DNA from: Mesorhizobium sp.
Lineage (GTDB): Bacteria; Pseudomonadota; Alphaproteobacteria; Rhizobiales; Rhizobiaceae
DNA length: 18,372 nt
Reading direction: 5' to 3'
Assembly (NCBI GenBank): GCA_030698645.1
Contig: JAUYMV010000352.1
Location: 1 to 18,372, forward strand
Below the pieces are notes generated by a model. It was not told the origin of the DNA. It ran no database searches and worked only from the letters and a program-made list of their open reading frames with translations. The translations under genes were made by a program, and so were the position numbers. Each line of letters begins with the position of its first letter. Positions within the stretch are counted from its first letter, which is position 1. Below are positions 1-7,375 of the stretch, one piece after another.

Positions 1-1694
1 GATCGTCCTATGCGCAGATGTTCGGCCCGACCACCGGCGACAAGGTCCGCCTCGCCGACACCGAGCTCTTCATCGAGGTCGAACGTGACCTCACGACCTA
101 TGGCGAGGAGGTGAAGTTCGGCGGCGGTAAGGTCATCCGCGACGGCATGGGGCAATCGCAGGTCACCCGGGCGGGTGGCGCGGTCGACACTGTCATCACC
201 AATGCGCTGATCGTCGACGCCACCGGCATCTACAAGGCCGATGTAGGACTGAAGGACGGCCGCATTTACGCCATCGGCAAGGCCGGCAATCCGGACACCC
301 AGCCGGGCGTCACGATCATCGTCGGGCCCGGCACCGAGGCGATCGCCGGCGAGGGCAAGATCCTGACCGCCGGCGGCTTCGACTCGCACATCCACTTCAT
401 TTGTCCGCAGCAGATCGAGGAAGCGCTGATGTCGGGCGTCACGACGATGCTGGGCGGCGGCACGGGGCCGGCGCACGGCACGCTCGCCACCACCTGCACG
501 CCCGGACCCTGGCACATTGGCCGCATGATCCAGGCGATGGATTCCTTTCCGATGAATATCGGCCTATCCGGCAAGGGCAATGCCTCGCTGCCGGGCGCGC
601 TGGTCGAGATGGTGGAGGCCGGCGCCTCCTCGCTCAAGCTGCACGAGGACTGGGGCACGACGCCCGGCGCGATCGACAACTGCCTGGCGGTCGCCGACGA
701 TTACGACGTCCAGGTGATGATCCACACCGACACGCTGAACGAGAGTGGCTTCGTCGAGAACACGGTGGCCGCCATCAAAGGGCGCACCATCCATGCCTTC
801 CACACGGAGGGCGCCGGCGGCGGGCATGCGCCCGACATCATCAAGGTGGTGAGCCAGCCGAACGTCATCCCCTCCTCGACCAACCCGACGCGGCCCTACA
901 CGGTCAACACGCTGGAAGAGCATCTCGACATGCTGATGGTCTGCCACCATCTGTCGCCGTCGATCCCGGAAGACATCGCATTCGCCGAGAGCCGCATCCG
1001 CAAGGAGACGATCGCGGCGGAGGACATATTGCACGACATGGGCGCCTTCTCGATCATCGCGTCGGACAGCCAGGCGATGGGGCGCGTCGGCGAGGTGGCG
1101 ATCCGCACCTGGCAGACGGCGCACAAGATGAAGATCCAGCGCGGGCGGCTGGCGCAGGAGACGGGCGACAACGACAATTTCCGGGTCAAGCGCTACATCG
1201 CCAAATACACGATCAACCCGGCGATCGCGCATGGGCTGTCGAAGCATATCGGCTCGGTGGAGGTCGGCAAGCGGGCCGATCTCGTGCTGTGGAACCCGGC
1301 CTTCTTCGGCATCAAGCCGGACATGGTGATTATCGGCGGCATGATCGCCGCCGCCCCGATGGGCGACCCGAACGCCTCGATCCCGACGCCGCAGCCGGTG
1401 CACTACCGGCCGATGTTCGGCGCCTACGGCAAGGCGATGACGGCGTCGTCCGTCACCTTCGTCAGCCAGGCGGCAGTCGACCTCGGCGTGCGCGGCAAGC
1501 TCGGCGTCGACAAGCAGCTCGTCGCTGTCGAGAACACGCGCGGCGGCATCGGCAAGCACGCGATGGTGCTGAACGATGCGATGCCGTTCATCGAGGTCGA
1601 TCCGGAGACCTATGAAGTGCGGGCCGACGGGGAGCTCTTGACCTGCGAGCCGGCCAGCGTGCTGCCGATGGCGCAGCGGTATTTTCTGTTCTGA
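1..1694 (+). CDS. ureC: Urease subunit alpha, 5' end outside window
   Basis: UreC is the catalytic subunit of cytoplasmic urease (urea + H2O to ammonia and carbamate). The reading frame is open to the left edge (first full codon at base 3, reading SSYAQ) before the conserved [15 protein letters not shown] block, so about a dozen N-terminal residues lie outside the window. Counting the Met at base 18 as residue 1, all active-site residues expected from Klebsiella UreC are present at a constant offset of 10: nickel ligands H124, H126, H236, H262 and D350, the carbamylated bridging lysine K207 (SLKLHEDWG), H209, and the flap residues C309 and H310 (MVCHH). The C-terminus MAQRYFLF is standard and the length is normal. 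ureA and ureB are presumably just upstream. It is an intact, apparently functional enzyme. A free ATG exists at base 18, but starting there would drop conserved residues. Confidence 0.97.
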   Translation, partial: SSYAQMFGPTTGDKVRLADTELFIEVERDLTTYGEEVKFGGGKVIRDGMGQSQVTRAGGAVDTVITNALIVDATGIYKADVGLKDGRIYAIGKAGNPDTQPGVTIIVGPGTEAIAGEGKILTAGGFDSHIHFICPQQIEEALMSGVTTMLGGGTGPAHGTLATTCTPGPWHIGRMIQAMDSFPMNIGLSGKGNASLPGALVEMVEAGASSLKLHEDWGTTPGAIDNCLAVADDYDVQVMIHTDTLNESGFVENTVAAIKGRTIHAFHTEGAGGGHAPDIIKVVSQPNVIPSSTNPTRPYTVNTLEEHLDMLMVCHHLSPSIPEDIAFAESRIRKETIAAEDILHDMGAFSIIASDSQAMGRVGEVAIRTWQTAHKMKIQRGRLAQETGDNDNFRVKRYIAKYTINPAIAHGLSKHIGSVEVGKRADLVLWNPAFFGIKPDMVIIGGMIAAAPMGDPNASIPTPQPVHYRPMFGAYGKAMTASSVTFVSQAAVDLGVRGKLGVDKQLVAVENTRGGIGKHAMVLNDAMPFIEVDPETYEVRADGELLTCEPASVLPMAQRYFLF

Positions 1695-1826
1695 GGCGCT
1701 GGTGAGCCGAAAGGCGCACGCGCTTGGTCAATCGCCGACGTTAGATTTTTTCACACAAGGTGTGGTCATTCTTCGGCGGGCCGCAGCCGGCTGGAATCGG
1801 ACCGCCGTTTGAGCGATACTGCGCTG

Positions 1827-2288
1827 ATGAACAAGATTTTCCGCCCTTCGCAACTGACGCCTTACGAGGCTGACTATGCTCAGTGGTGCGCGGAGCAGGG
1901 TGCCCTCCTGCGGGAGGGCCGGCTCGACTTGCTCGACCGGGAGAACCTTGCCGAGGAGATCGAGAGCTTGGGACGGAGCCAGGAAGACGAGATCGAAAGC
2001 CGGGTGGGCGTGCTGCTCACGCATTTGCTGAAGTGGCGTTTTCAGCCTGGCCAACGCTCCAACAGCTGGAAGGCAACCCTGCTTGAACAGCGGAAGCGAA
2101 TTGCCCGGCGGATCAGGCAGAACCCGAGCCTGAGAGGCTACCCCGAGCAGGTTCTTGCGGACGAGTATGAGGTTGCCCGCCTGGCGGCGGCTGGCGACAC
2201 GGGTCACGCGCTGGAGACGTTCCCGGATGCCTGCCCCTTCACCATCGAGCAAATCCTCGACGCGACGTGGCTTCCCGAAGCCGAATAG
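1827..2288 (+). CDS. DUF29 family protein (first copy)
   Basis: This is a 153-residue soluble protein of unknown function, recognised as DUF29 by the pattern YEADYAQW, then LAEEIESLGRSQEDEIESR, LLTHLLKWRFQPGQRSNSW, and a C-terminal FTIEQILDATWLPE. I chose the ATG at 1827 because it places the YExD(Y/F) motif 12 residues from the start, like the second copy at 2664. A TTG at 1809, six codons upstream, is an alternative; neither has a clear ribosome binding site. It begins 132 bases after ureC and is followed after 41 bases by the monooxygenase-fold gene. DUF29 proteins are common in cyanobacteria and proteobacteria, often as several diverged copies, with no established function. Two copies here lie between ureC and ureE, interrupting the usual order. 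The family call is firm; any role in urease is unsupported. Confidence 0.85.
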   Translation: MNKIFRPSQLTPYEADYAQWCAEQGALLREGRLDLLDRENLAEEIESLGRSQEDEIESRVGVLLTHLLKWRFQPGQRSNSWKATLLEQRKRIARRIRQNPSLRGYPEQVLADEYEVARLAAAGDTGHALETFPDACPFTIEQILDATWLPEAE

Positions 2289-2329
2289 GCCATCCATATC
2301 CGCAGCATCTCAGCAGGACAAAACACTCC

Positions 2330-2626
2330 ATGATCTATGTCGTCGCCACACTGACCACCACGCCGGGCGGAGCCGAGGCTCTCAGGGAACCCGCCGCCGC
2401 CTGCATTGCCGAGACGGTGAAGGAGAAGGGCTGCATCTCCTACGAGCTGTTCCAGAGCCTGGGCGAGCCGGACAGGCTCGTCTTCGTCGAACGCTGGGAG
2501 ACGCGCGAGGACCTGACCGCGCATTCGAAGGCGCCGCATCTCAAAGTCTGGCGCGAGGCGAGCGGTCCGCATCTCGTGTCGCGCAAGATCGAGATCGTCC
2601 ATCCGGAGAAGGTCGAGACGTTCTGA
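2330..2626 (+). CDS. Antibiotic biosynthesis monooxygenase (ABM) domain protein, YgiN-like
   Basis: This 98-residue protein fills one ABM ferredoxin-like domain: an N-terminal strand MIYVVATLTTTPGG, a helix around residues 15-33, the block GCISYELFQSLGEPDRLVFVERWE (35-57), then LTAHSKAPHLKVW (62-74). Members act as small dimeric cofactor-free oxygenases, such as the quinol monooxygenase YgiN, or are uncharacterised. The substrate cannot be told from sequence. The ATG at 2330 is chosen because the domain begins there, with AGGA about ten bases upstream. The frame stays open further upstream to 2267, but that extension is Arg/Ser rich and overlaps the DUF29 gene. It sits between the two DUF29 genes on the same strand. 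Confidence 0.85.
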   Translation: MIYVVATLTTTPGGAEALREPAAACIAETVKEKGCISYELFQSLGEPDRLVFVERWETREDLTAHSKAPHLKVWREASGPHLVSRKIEIVHPEKVETF

Positions 2627-2663
2627 ACTGGCGCCTGCGTTGGCTCTGTATTAGGCTGATGTC

Positions 2664-3155
2664 ATGGGAGAGGTTGTGCAAAAGCCCGCCGACGACTCGC
2701 TCTATGAGCGGGACTTCTTCGCTTGGCTGAACGATCAGGCTGCGAAGCTTCGTGCGCGTTCCCATAACGACCTAGACTGGGACAACCTCGCGGAGGAGGT
2801 GGAGAGTGTGGGGATCAGTCAGAAGAGGGAGATTCGCCGGAGGCTGGAGTTGCTTGTTCACCATCTCCTGAAATGGCAGTTCCAACCGGGCCGTAGGTCC
2901 GAAAGCTGGCGGATCACGATCGGTGAGCAGCGAACATTCATTCCCGGCATTATCGAGGACAGTCCAAGTCTGGCGCGCTTTCCCGCGGAGGCTTATGAGA
3001 AAGCCTATTCGGCGGGTCGCAAAGCGGCGATCAACGAAACCGGTCTTCTGCCAGAGACATTCCCGGTAAAGCCCCCCTTCACCGTCGAAGAGGCATTGAA
3101 CGAAACGTTCCTCCCCGGCGAGCCTTTTGCCCCCTGGGATGTGATCCGCGATTGA
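2664..3155 (+). CDS. DUF29 family protein (second copy)
   Basis: This 163-residue protein is a diverged paralogue of the gene at 1827. It shares YERDFFAW, LAEEVESVGISQKREIRRR, LLVHHLLKWQFQPGRRSESW, PSLARFPAEAY and a C-terminal FTVEEALNETFLPG. By eye about 40 percent of aligned positions match the first copy, so this is an old duplication or separate acquisition and not a recent tandem copy. Base composition is lower in GC than the urease genes: 34 of 60 bases at 2701-2760 against 44 of 60 at 1441-1500 in ureC, which hints at transfer. The stop lies eight bases before the GST start, so the two may be co-transcribed. Function unknown. Confidence 0.87.
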   Translation: MGEVVQKPADDSLYERDFFAWLNDQAAKLRARSHNDLDWDNLAEEVESVGISQKREIRRRLELLVHHLLKWQFQPGRRSESWRITIGEQRTFIPGIIEDSPSLARFPAEAYEKAYSAGRKAAINETGLLPETFPVKPPFTVEEALNETFLPGEPFAPWDVIRD

Positions 3156-3163
3156 GGTCGACC

Positions 3164-3775
3164 ATGTATCAGGCCATCGGATCACCGGGCTCGCGGCTCA
3201 GCCGCGTGACATGGATGCTCGAGGAGCTCGGCGAGCCCTACGAGATCGTGCGGGCTAAGCAGTATTCGGAGACGATGAGGCGCTTCAATCCGACCGGCAA
3301 GATGCCGGCGCTGATCGATGGCGACTTCGTGCTCACCGATTCGGCCGCCATCTGCGCTTATCTCGGCGAAAAGCATGCCGACAGGGGGCTCGGCCCTGAC
3401 CCCGGGCTCCGGGGCCGCGCCGAGATGATGTCGTGGATGCTTTACGCGCTCTCGGAATTCGAGCAGCCGATGTGGAACAAGCTCAAGCACCGCTTCATCC
3501 TGTCCGAAGAACTGCGCGCCGAGGTCGCGCCCTGGGTCGGGCACGAATTCGCCGCCGAGATCAAGGGGCTGGAAGCCAAGCTCGGCGACAGGCCGTTCGC
3601 GCTCGGCGACCGCTTCTCGGCCGTCGACGTCATCCTCGGCCATTGCGGGCAGTGGGCGCGCAGCGGGAAGTTCCAGGTCGAGTCCGATGCGGTCGCCGCC
3701 TATTTCGACCGCGTGCTCTCCCGGCCGGCGCTGGCGCGGGCCAAGGAGCGGGAAAAGGAAGCGGCCGCGGCATGA
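3164..3775 (+). CDS. Glutathione S-transferase family protein
   Basis: This 203-residue protein has an N-terminal thioredoxin-like domain (residues 1-75) beginning [21 protein letters not shown], with the cis-proline loop KMPAL (P48) and the glutathione gamma-glutamyl contact motif [12 protein letters not shown] (D59, S60). A helical C-terminal domain follows, with [16 protein letters not shown] around 145-160, the usual N-capping helix region. It probably conjugates or reduces with glutathione in the cytoplasm; the substrate is unknown. The start at 3164 has GAGG upstream, and an alternative TTG lies at 3152. Its TGA stop overlaps the ureE ATG (ATGA, 3772-3775), so ureE translation is probably coupled to it. 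That is notable, since GSTs are not known urease accessory factors. Confidence 0.9.
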   Translation: MYQAIGSPGSRLSRVTWMLEELGEPYEIVRAKQYSETMRRFNPTGKMPALIDGDFVLTDSAAICAYLGEKHADRGLGPDPGLRGRAEMMSWMLYALSEFEQPMWNKLKHRFILSEELRAEVAPWVGHEFAAEIKGLEAKLGDRPFALGDRFSAVDVILGHCGQWARSGKFQVESDAVAAYFDRVLSRPALARAKEREKEAAAA

Positions 3776-4458
3776 AACTCTCGCTCAATGCCGACTTCAC
3801 GAAGATGCCGCGCGCGACCTCATTCGTCCGCGCGCACGATCTGCCGGCGACGGGCGGCACCGTTCCCTTCGACATCGCCGTGCTGCCGCATGACGAGCGG
3901 CATCTGCGCCGCCGGGTGATCGAGCTCGTGCATGGCGACAAGGTGCTGGTCGACCTGCCCGAGCCGGTGGCGCTCGAAAGCGGCGATGTGCTGGTGCTGG
4001 ACGACGGACGCCATGCCGAGATCATCGCCGGCGAGGAAGAGGTCTACGACATCCGCCCGAGGGATGCGGTGCATCTCGCCGAACTCGCCTGGCACATCGG
4101 CAATCGGCATCTCGCCGCGATGATCGAGCCGGACCGGATCCTCATCCTGCGCGACCATGTCATCAAGGCGATGCTGGAGGGACTGGGCGCCAAGGTGACG
4201 GAAGTCTCGGAACCGTTCGAGCCGCTGCGCGGCGCCTATTCCGGCGGTCATGCGCATGGCCACGACCACCATCAGGAAGACCAGCGCGACGCCTATGGAC
4301 GCGCGCCTGGCGACCCGCATTACGGCCACAACCACGGCCCGGATCACGAGCACGGGCACGACCACAGTCATCACGGGCACGACGATCACGGGCACCGGGA
4401 GCCTGACCGGTTTGGCCGCCTGCCGGGCGATCCCCATTACGGCCACAACCATGGCTGA
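3772..4458 (+). CDS. ureE: Urease accessory protein UreE with long His-rich tail
   Basis: UreE is the cytoplasmic nickel metallochaperone that passes Ni(II) to the UreG/UreF/UreD complex. This one has 228 residues, much longer than the roughly 150-residue core. Residues 1-75 are the N-terminal peptide-binding domain. Residues 76-150 are the metal-binding domain, including WHIGNRH; H113 matches the conserved interface histidine (His96 of Klebsiella UreE). From H160 to the end the tail holds 20 His in 69 residues, with Asp and Gly. A block of 15 residues (175-189, ending [10 protein letters not shown]) recurs at 214-228 as the exact C-terminus, with 13 of 15 identical. Such tails bind several nickel ions and are thought to store them. 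The start overlaps the GST stop, and ureF begins inside its last codons. Confidence 0.95.
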   Translation: MKLSLNADFTKMPRATSFVRAHDLPATGGTVPFDIAVLPHDERHLRRRVIELVHGDKVLVDLPEPVALESGDVLVLDDGRHAEIIAGEEEVYDIRPRDAVHLAELAWHIGNRHLAAMIEPDRILILRDHVIKAMLEGLGAKVTEVSEPFEPLRGAYSGGHAHGHDHHQEDQRDAYGRAPGDPHYGHNHGPDHEHGHDHSHHGHDDHGHREPDRFGRLPGDPHYGHNHG

Positions 4459-5131
4459 CGGCGCGGGCTCCGCGTCGCTGCTCAAGCTGCTGGCCTGGCT
4501 GTCGCCGACCTTCCCGGTCGGCTCGTTCAGCTACAGCCACGGGCTCGAAACGGCGGCGCATGAGGGTCTCGTCGCGGACGCCGCTTCGCTGCGGACATGG
4601 CTTGCCGACCTGATCGGGCACGGTTCGGCCTGGAACGATTGCGTGCTGTTCGCCGAAGCGCACCGTCTCGTCGCGGCGGGCGGCGAGCTGTCGGATCTCG
4701 CGGATCTCGCAGATCTCGGCGAGGCGATGGCCGGCTCGCGCGAGCGGCACATGGAGACGATGCTGCAGGGCGGCGCCTTCCTGAAGGCGGCGGCTGCCTG
4801 GCCGCATCCGGCGCTTGGCCAGCTTCCGGCGGAGTGTCCCTACCCGGTCGCGGTCGGCGCCGTCGCCGGCGCGCACGGCGTGCCGCTGGAATCCGCGCTT
4901 GCCGCCTTTCTGCAGGGCTTCGCGTCCAACCAGATCCAGGCGGCGATCCGCCTCGGCGTTCTCGGCCAGACCAACGCGATGGCGACGCTTTCGGCGCTGG
5001 AGCCGCTGATCGGCGAAACCGCGCGCCGCGCGGCGGTTTCCACGCTCGACGACCTCGGCTCCTGCACGGTCATGGCCGAGATCGCCGCCATGAAGCACGA
5101 GAGCCACTATTCAAGGCTGTTCCGCACGTGA
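4451..5131 (+). CDS. ureF: Urease accessory protein UreF
   Basis: UreF forms a complex with UreD and UreG on apo-urease and helps carbamylation and nickel insertion, acting on UreG like a GTPase-regulating scaffold. The 226-residue protein shows the signature [21 protein letters not shown] near the N-terminus, QGGAFLKAA in the middle, and [22 protein letters not shown] followed by [25 protein letters not shown] at the C-terminus, all typical. The ATG at 4451 lies eight bases inside the end of ureE with no good Shine-Dalgarno, which suggests translational coupling. Codons 82-90 form a threefold 9-base repeat (DLADLADLG). The stop overlaps the next gene's GTG start (GTGA). Confidence 0.96.
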   Translation: MADGAGSASLLKLLAWLSPTFPVGSFSYSHGLETAAHEGLVADAASLRTWLADLIGHGSAWNDCVLFAEAHRLVAAGGELSDLADLADLGEAMAGSRERHMETMLQGGAFLKAAAAWPHPALGQLPAECPYPVAVGAVAGAHGVPLESALAAFLQGFASNQIQAAIRLGVLGQTNAMATLSALEPLIGETARRAAVSTLDDLGSCTVMAEIAAMKHESHYSRLFRT

Positions 5132-5568
5132 CGATCCTCGCAAGCGCCATAGCTCCCGTGCTGTTCGCGATCGCCGCGCTGCATGCCTATTGGGGCCTTG
5201 GCGGCGTCTGGCCGGGCAGCAATGCGGCGGATTGCGCTCGGCGTGTCATCGGCTTCGCCGGGATGCGGCGCATGCCCGGCCCGGGACCGAGCTTCGCGGT
5301 CGCGGCGGCGCTGCTTGCCGTCGCTGTCCTGGTCCTGCTGCAAGGCAATCTCATCGTCTCGCCGCTTCCGGCCGGATTCGTTTCCTTCGCGACGCTCTGC
5401 GCGGCGCTCGTCTTCCTCGGCCGCGGGGTCGCGGGCTTCACGCCGGCATGGCGGCGGTTGACTCCCGAACAGCCTTTCGCGACGCTCGACATCCGCTATT
5501 ATTCGCCGCTCTGCCTCGCGCTTGGCGCAGGCATCGCACTTCTCGCCGTGCAGGGAATGACCATATGA
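5128..5568 (+). CDS. DUF3995 membrane protein embedded in the urease operon
   Basis: This 146-residue protein is very hydrophobic, with four likely membrane helices at about residues 2-22, 55-73, 80-100 and 125-143. The motif [12 protein letters not shown] (19-30), the R-rich loop [13 protein letters not shown] and [11 protein letters not shown] (123-133) match the DUF3995 family of small inner-membrane proteins of unknown function. The start is the GTG at 5128 overlapping the ureF TGA; no downstream start preserves the first helix. The stop overlaps the ureG ATG. It is therefore coupled on both sides within the urease assembly unit. Possible roles in nickel, urea or ammonia movement are inference from location only; it has no His or Cys cluster typical of nickel permeases. 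Confidence 0.85.
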   Translation: MTILASAIAPVLFAIAALHAYWGLGGVWPGSNAADCARRVIGFAGMRRMPGPGPSFAVAAALLAVAVLVLLQGNLIVSPLPAGFVSFATLCAALVFLGRGVAGFTPAWRRLTPEQPFATLDIRYYSPLCLALGAGIALLAVQGMTI

Positions 5569-6197
5569 CCTCGAAGAACGGACCGCTCCGCGTCGGCATC
5601 GGCGGGCCTGTCGGCTCGGGCAAGACGACGCTCACCGAGAAGCTCTGCAAGGCGATGCGCGACGAGTTCTCGATCGCGGTGGTGACCAACGACATCTACA
5701 CCAAGGAAGACGCGATGATGCTGGCGCGTCTGCAGGCGCTGCCGGAAGAACGCATCATGGGGGTGGAGACCGGCGGCTGCCCGCACACGGCGATCCGCGA
5801 GGACGCCTCGATCAATCTGCAGGCGATCGCCGAGATGAACCGCAAGTTTCCCGACCTCGACATCGTCTTCATCGAGTCGGGCGGCGACAATCTGGCTGCG
5901 ACCTTTTCGCCCGACCTCGCCGACCTGACGCTCTATGTCATCTCGGTCTGTCAGGGCGAGGAAATCCCGCGCAAGGGCGGGCCGGGCATCACGCGGTCGG
6001 ATTTCCTCGTCATCAACAAGCAGGACCTGGCGCCCTATGTGAACGTCAATCTCGACGTCATGGAGCGCGACGCGGCGACGCAGCGCGGCAAGCGGCCGTT
6101 CGGCTTCACCGATTTATCGCGCGGCAAGGGGCTCGACGAGATCATCGGCTATATCGTCGAGCATGGCGGGCTGCGCCACGCGCGCGACGCGGCGTAG
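5565..6197 (+). CDS. ureG: Urease accessory protein UreG (GTPase)
   Basis: UreG is the SIMIBI-class GTPase that carries nickel to the UreC-UreF-UreD complex and uses GTP hydrolysis for metallocentre assembly. The 210-residue protein has the P-loop GPVGSGKT (14-21), the switch segment [10 protein letters not shown], the nickel-binding CPH motif (C72-P73-H74 in [14 protein letters not shown]), [18 protein letters not shown], and the guanine-recognition NKQDLAPYV. Length and motifs are typical. The ATG overlaps the stop of the DUF3995 gene by four bases. It is the last gene of the unit and is followed after nine bases by a strong palindrome. Confidence 0.97.
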   Translation: MTSKNGPLRVGIGGPVGSGKTTLTEKLCKAMRDEFSIAVVTNDIYTKEDAMMLARLQALPEERIMGVETGGCPHTAIREDASINLQAIAEMNRKFPDLDIVFIESGGDNLAATFSPDLADLTLYVISVCQGEEIPRKGGPGITRSDFLVINKQDLAPYVNVNLDVMERDAATQRGKRPFGFTDLSRGKGLDEIIGYIVEHGGLRHARDAA

Positions 6198-6206
6198 GGG
6201 TGCGTT

Positions 6207-6234
6207 CCCTTCTCCCCGTGCACGGGGAGAAGGG
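6207..6234. terminator. 28-base perfect palindrome after ureG
   Basis: The half-site CCCTTCTCCCCGTG is followed directly by its reverse complement, giving a perfect 28-base palindrome that starts nine bases after the ureG stop. As RNA it would form a long GC-rich hairpin that may end or protect the urease transcript. There is no T-run after it, so it is not a classical intrinsic terminator. It shares the CTTCTCCCCG/CGGGGAGAAG core with the repeat elements further on. Confidence 0.5.
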
Positions 6235-6326
6235 GCGGCGTCGCTCCACCGAGTACTCATCCCGAGCGTCCGAGCGAACCGAGGAAGGCCCGTAACCCAA
6301 TCACAGGCGCGGCCGGGCGCGAGCTT

Positions 6327-6476
6327 CCCTTCTCCCCGCCTGCGGGGAAAAGGTGGCCCGAAGGGCCGGATGAGGGGCCGGCGCCAAGCTTTTGAAGTTC
6401 GTGCAGACCAAATCATGAAGATTGAGCCGCCCCTCATCCCCCTACCGGGACCTTCTCCCCGTAAACGGGGAGAAGG
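6327..6476. repeat. Palindromic repeat pair, RIME/REP-like (element A)
   Basis: Two arms in inverted orientation enclose about 52 bases. The left arm (6327-6377) runs CCCTTCTCCCCG...CGGGGAAAAGG, then GGCCCGAAGGGCC, then GGATGAGGGG. The right arm (6430-6476) runs CCCCTCATCC, a degenerate middle, then an 11-base perfect stem CCTTCTCCCCG with a TAAA loop (6451-6476). The layout resembles rhizobial intergenic mosaic or REP-type elements. The remainder of 6235-6516 shows no coding signal. Confidence 0.75.
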
Positions 6477-6516
6477 AGGCTAACCGCCGGCGGCGCGGTC
6501 CTCGGGCGACCCGGGC

Positions 6517-6939
6517 CTACGATGTGTCGAGACGCTGGGCAGGCCGGGGCGCCATGCCGGGGATGCGCGGGGTGATTGCACGGTAGCGATGCGCGACTTC
6601 GCCAGCGCCGCTGCTGTCGCCGGGGGCGCCGGCCAGCCAGGACAGGCGGCGTGTCCGCGCCGTCATGCTGCGCACCATCAGCGCGAGCACCCGGAGCGAT
6701 AAAGCGAGCGCCATGGCGTCTTCGGGACCGTCGCGGGCGCCGTCGAGCGTTCCGTGCCTGTCCGTCCGACCGTGCGGAGAGACGCAGAACGCGTCGCGCG
6801 CGACCGCGTCACCGTGCCGGATGATGGCGAGCACCAGGCGCCGCCGCGCCTCTGGCGCGCCGGCGGCACGCTCCGCCAGATCGGCGATGGCCAGCAGCAG
6901 CACCACAATGCGGTCCAGCACGTCTCCCGCTCCTGCCAT
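6517..6939 (-). CDS. Small hypothetical protein, helical
   Basis: This is a 140-residue protein I cannot name. It opens MAGAGDVLDRIVVLLLAIADLAERAAGAPEARRRLVLAIIRHGDAVARDAFC, a run of amphipathic and hydrophobic helices, then MALALSLRVLALMVRSM at about residues 75-91, and a Pro/Arg-rich C-terminus. The opposite strand gives Ser/Arg-rich translations typical of antisense, which supports this strand as the coding one. I prefer the ATG at 6939 (GAGG just upstream); ATGs at 6963 and 6975 in the same frame are alternatives. The frame stays open to 7194, but that part runs through a repeat element and is unlikely to be coding. The gene is bracketed by two palindromic elements and has no co-directional partner. 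I recall similar small proteins in rhizobia, but this needs a search. Confidence 0.55.
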   Translation of the reverse strand: MAGAGDVLDRIVVLLLAIADLAERAAGAPEARRRLVLAIIRHGDAVARDAFCVSPHGRTDRHGTLDGARDGPEDAMALALSLRVLALMVRSMTARTRRLSWLAGAPGDSSGAGEVAHRYRAITPRIPGMAPRPAQRLDTS

Positions 6940-7019
6940 CTGCCTCGTCCAATCCACTGCCATCTCCCCGCGCATACGTTGCGGAAGTATCGCGCGGGTC
7001 GCGGAGGGGGTGGATGAAA

Positions 7020-7054
7020 GGCGAATGGGGAGTGGCGAATGGCGAGTGGGGACA
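7020..7054. repeat. Imperfect 7-base tandem array (five units)
   Basis: The segment reads as consecutive heptamers GGCGAAT, GGGGAGT, GGCGAAT, GGCGAGT, GGGGACA. Units 1 and 3 are identical and the others differ by one to three bases. It lies in the non-coding part of the gap, upstream of the minus-strand hypothetical gene. Its function, if any, is unknown. Confidence 0.6.
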
Positions 7055-7130
7055 AGGGGTTGGCCGCGCGGGGCGGCGGAATCGATCCCCGGGAGGACGG
7101 TTGACCGGGGTGCAGGGGGAAGCGCGACCT

Positions 7131-7307
7131 CCCCTTCTCCCCTTGCGGGAGAAGGTGCCCCGAAGGGGCGGATGAGGGGTGTTGCGAAGTGCAAGGCGCT
7201 TCAGAATGCGTGCTGCCAGCGCCTATTCCGGCGCAGCCCCGCTCCGTCCAGCACCCCTCATCCGACCTCGCTTCGCTCGGCCACCTTCTCCCACAAGGGG
7301 AGAAGGG
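7131..7307. repeat. Palindromic repeat pair, RIME/REP-like (element B)
   Basis: This has the same architecture as element A. The left arm (7131-7181) has a stem CCTTCTCCC/GGGAGAAGG (7133-7155), a second stem GCCCC-GAA-GGGGC (7157-7169), then GGATGAGGGGTG. The right arm (7252-7307) starts CACCCCTCATCC and ends with CCTTCTCCCACAAGGGGAGAAGG. About 70 bases separate the arms. The non-coding span 6940-7375 otherwise contains only the 7-base array and the leader of the aldolase-fold gene. Confidence 0.75.
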
Positions 7308-7375
7308 AAGAAGCGCCAATTCCCCATTGCAGCCGGTCCTTTCCCGCGTCATCCTGCGGGGAACGGGAGAACGCC

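Noticed and set aside
401..1615. 404-residue open frame overlapping ureC in another frame
   Set aside because: Arg/Gly/Ala-rich translation with no domain; it is the +2 shadow of the well-conserved ureC.
1738..1770. T-run with CACAC-AAG-GTGTG hairpin after ureC as a terminator
   Set aside because: The T-run precedes the short 5-base stem on the plus strand, so the order is wrong for an intrinsic terminator of ureC.
6207..7307. CRISPR array or phage attachment site in the repeat-rich gap
   Set aside because: The repeats are inverted and palindromic with unequal spacing, there are no regular spacers, and no cas, integrase or tRNA gene is nearby.
6327..7307. Composite transposon carrying the small hypothetical gene
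   Set aside because: No transposase is present, the two elements are not matching long repeats, and no target duplication is visible; paired palindromic elements are common in rhizobial intergenic DNA.
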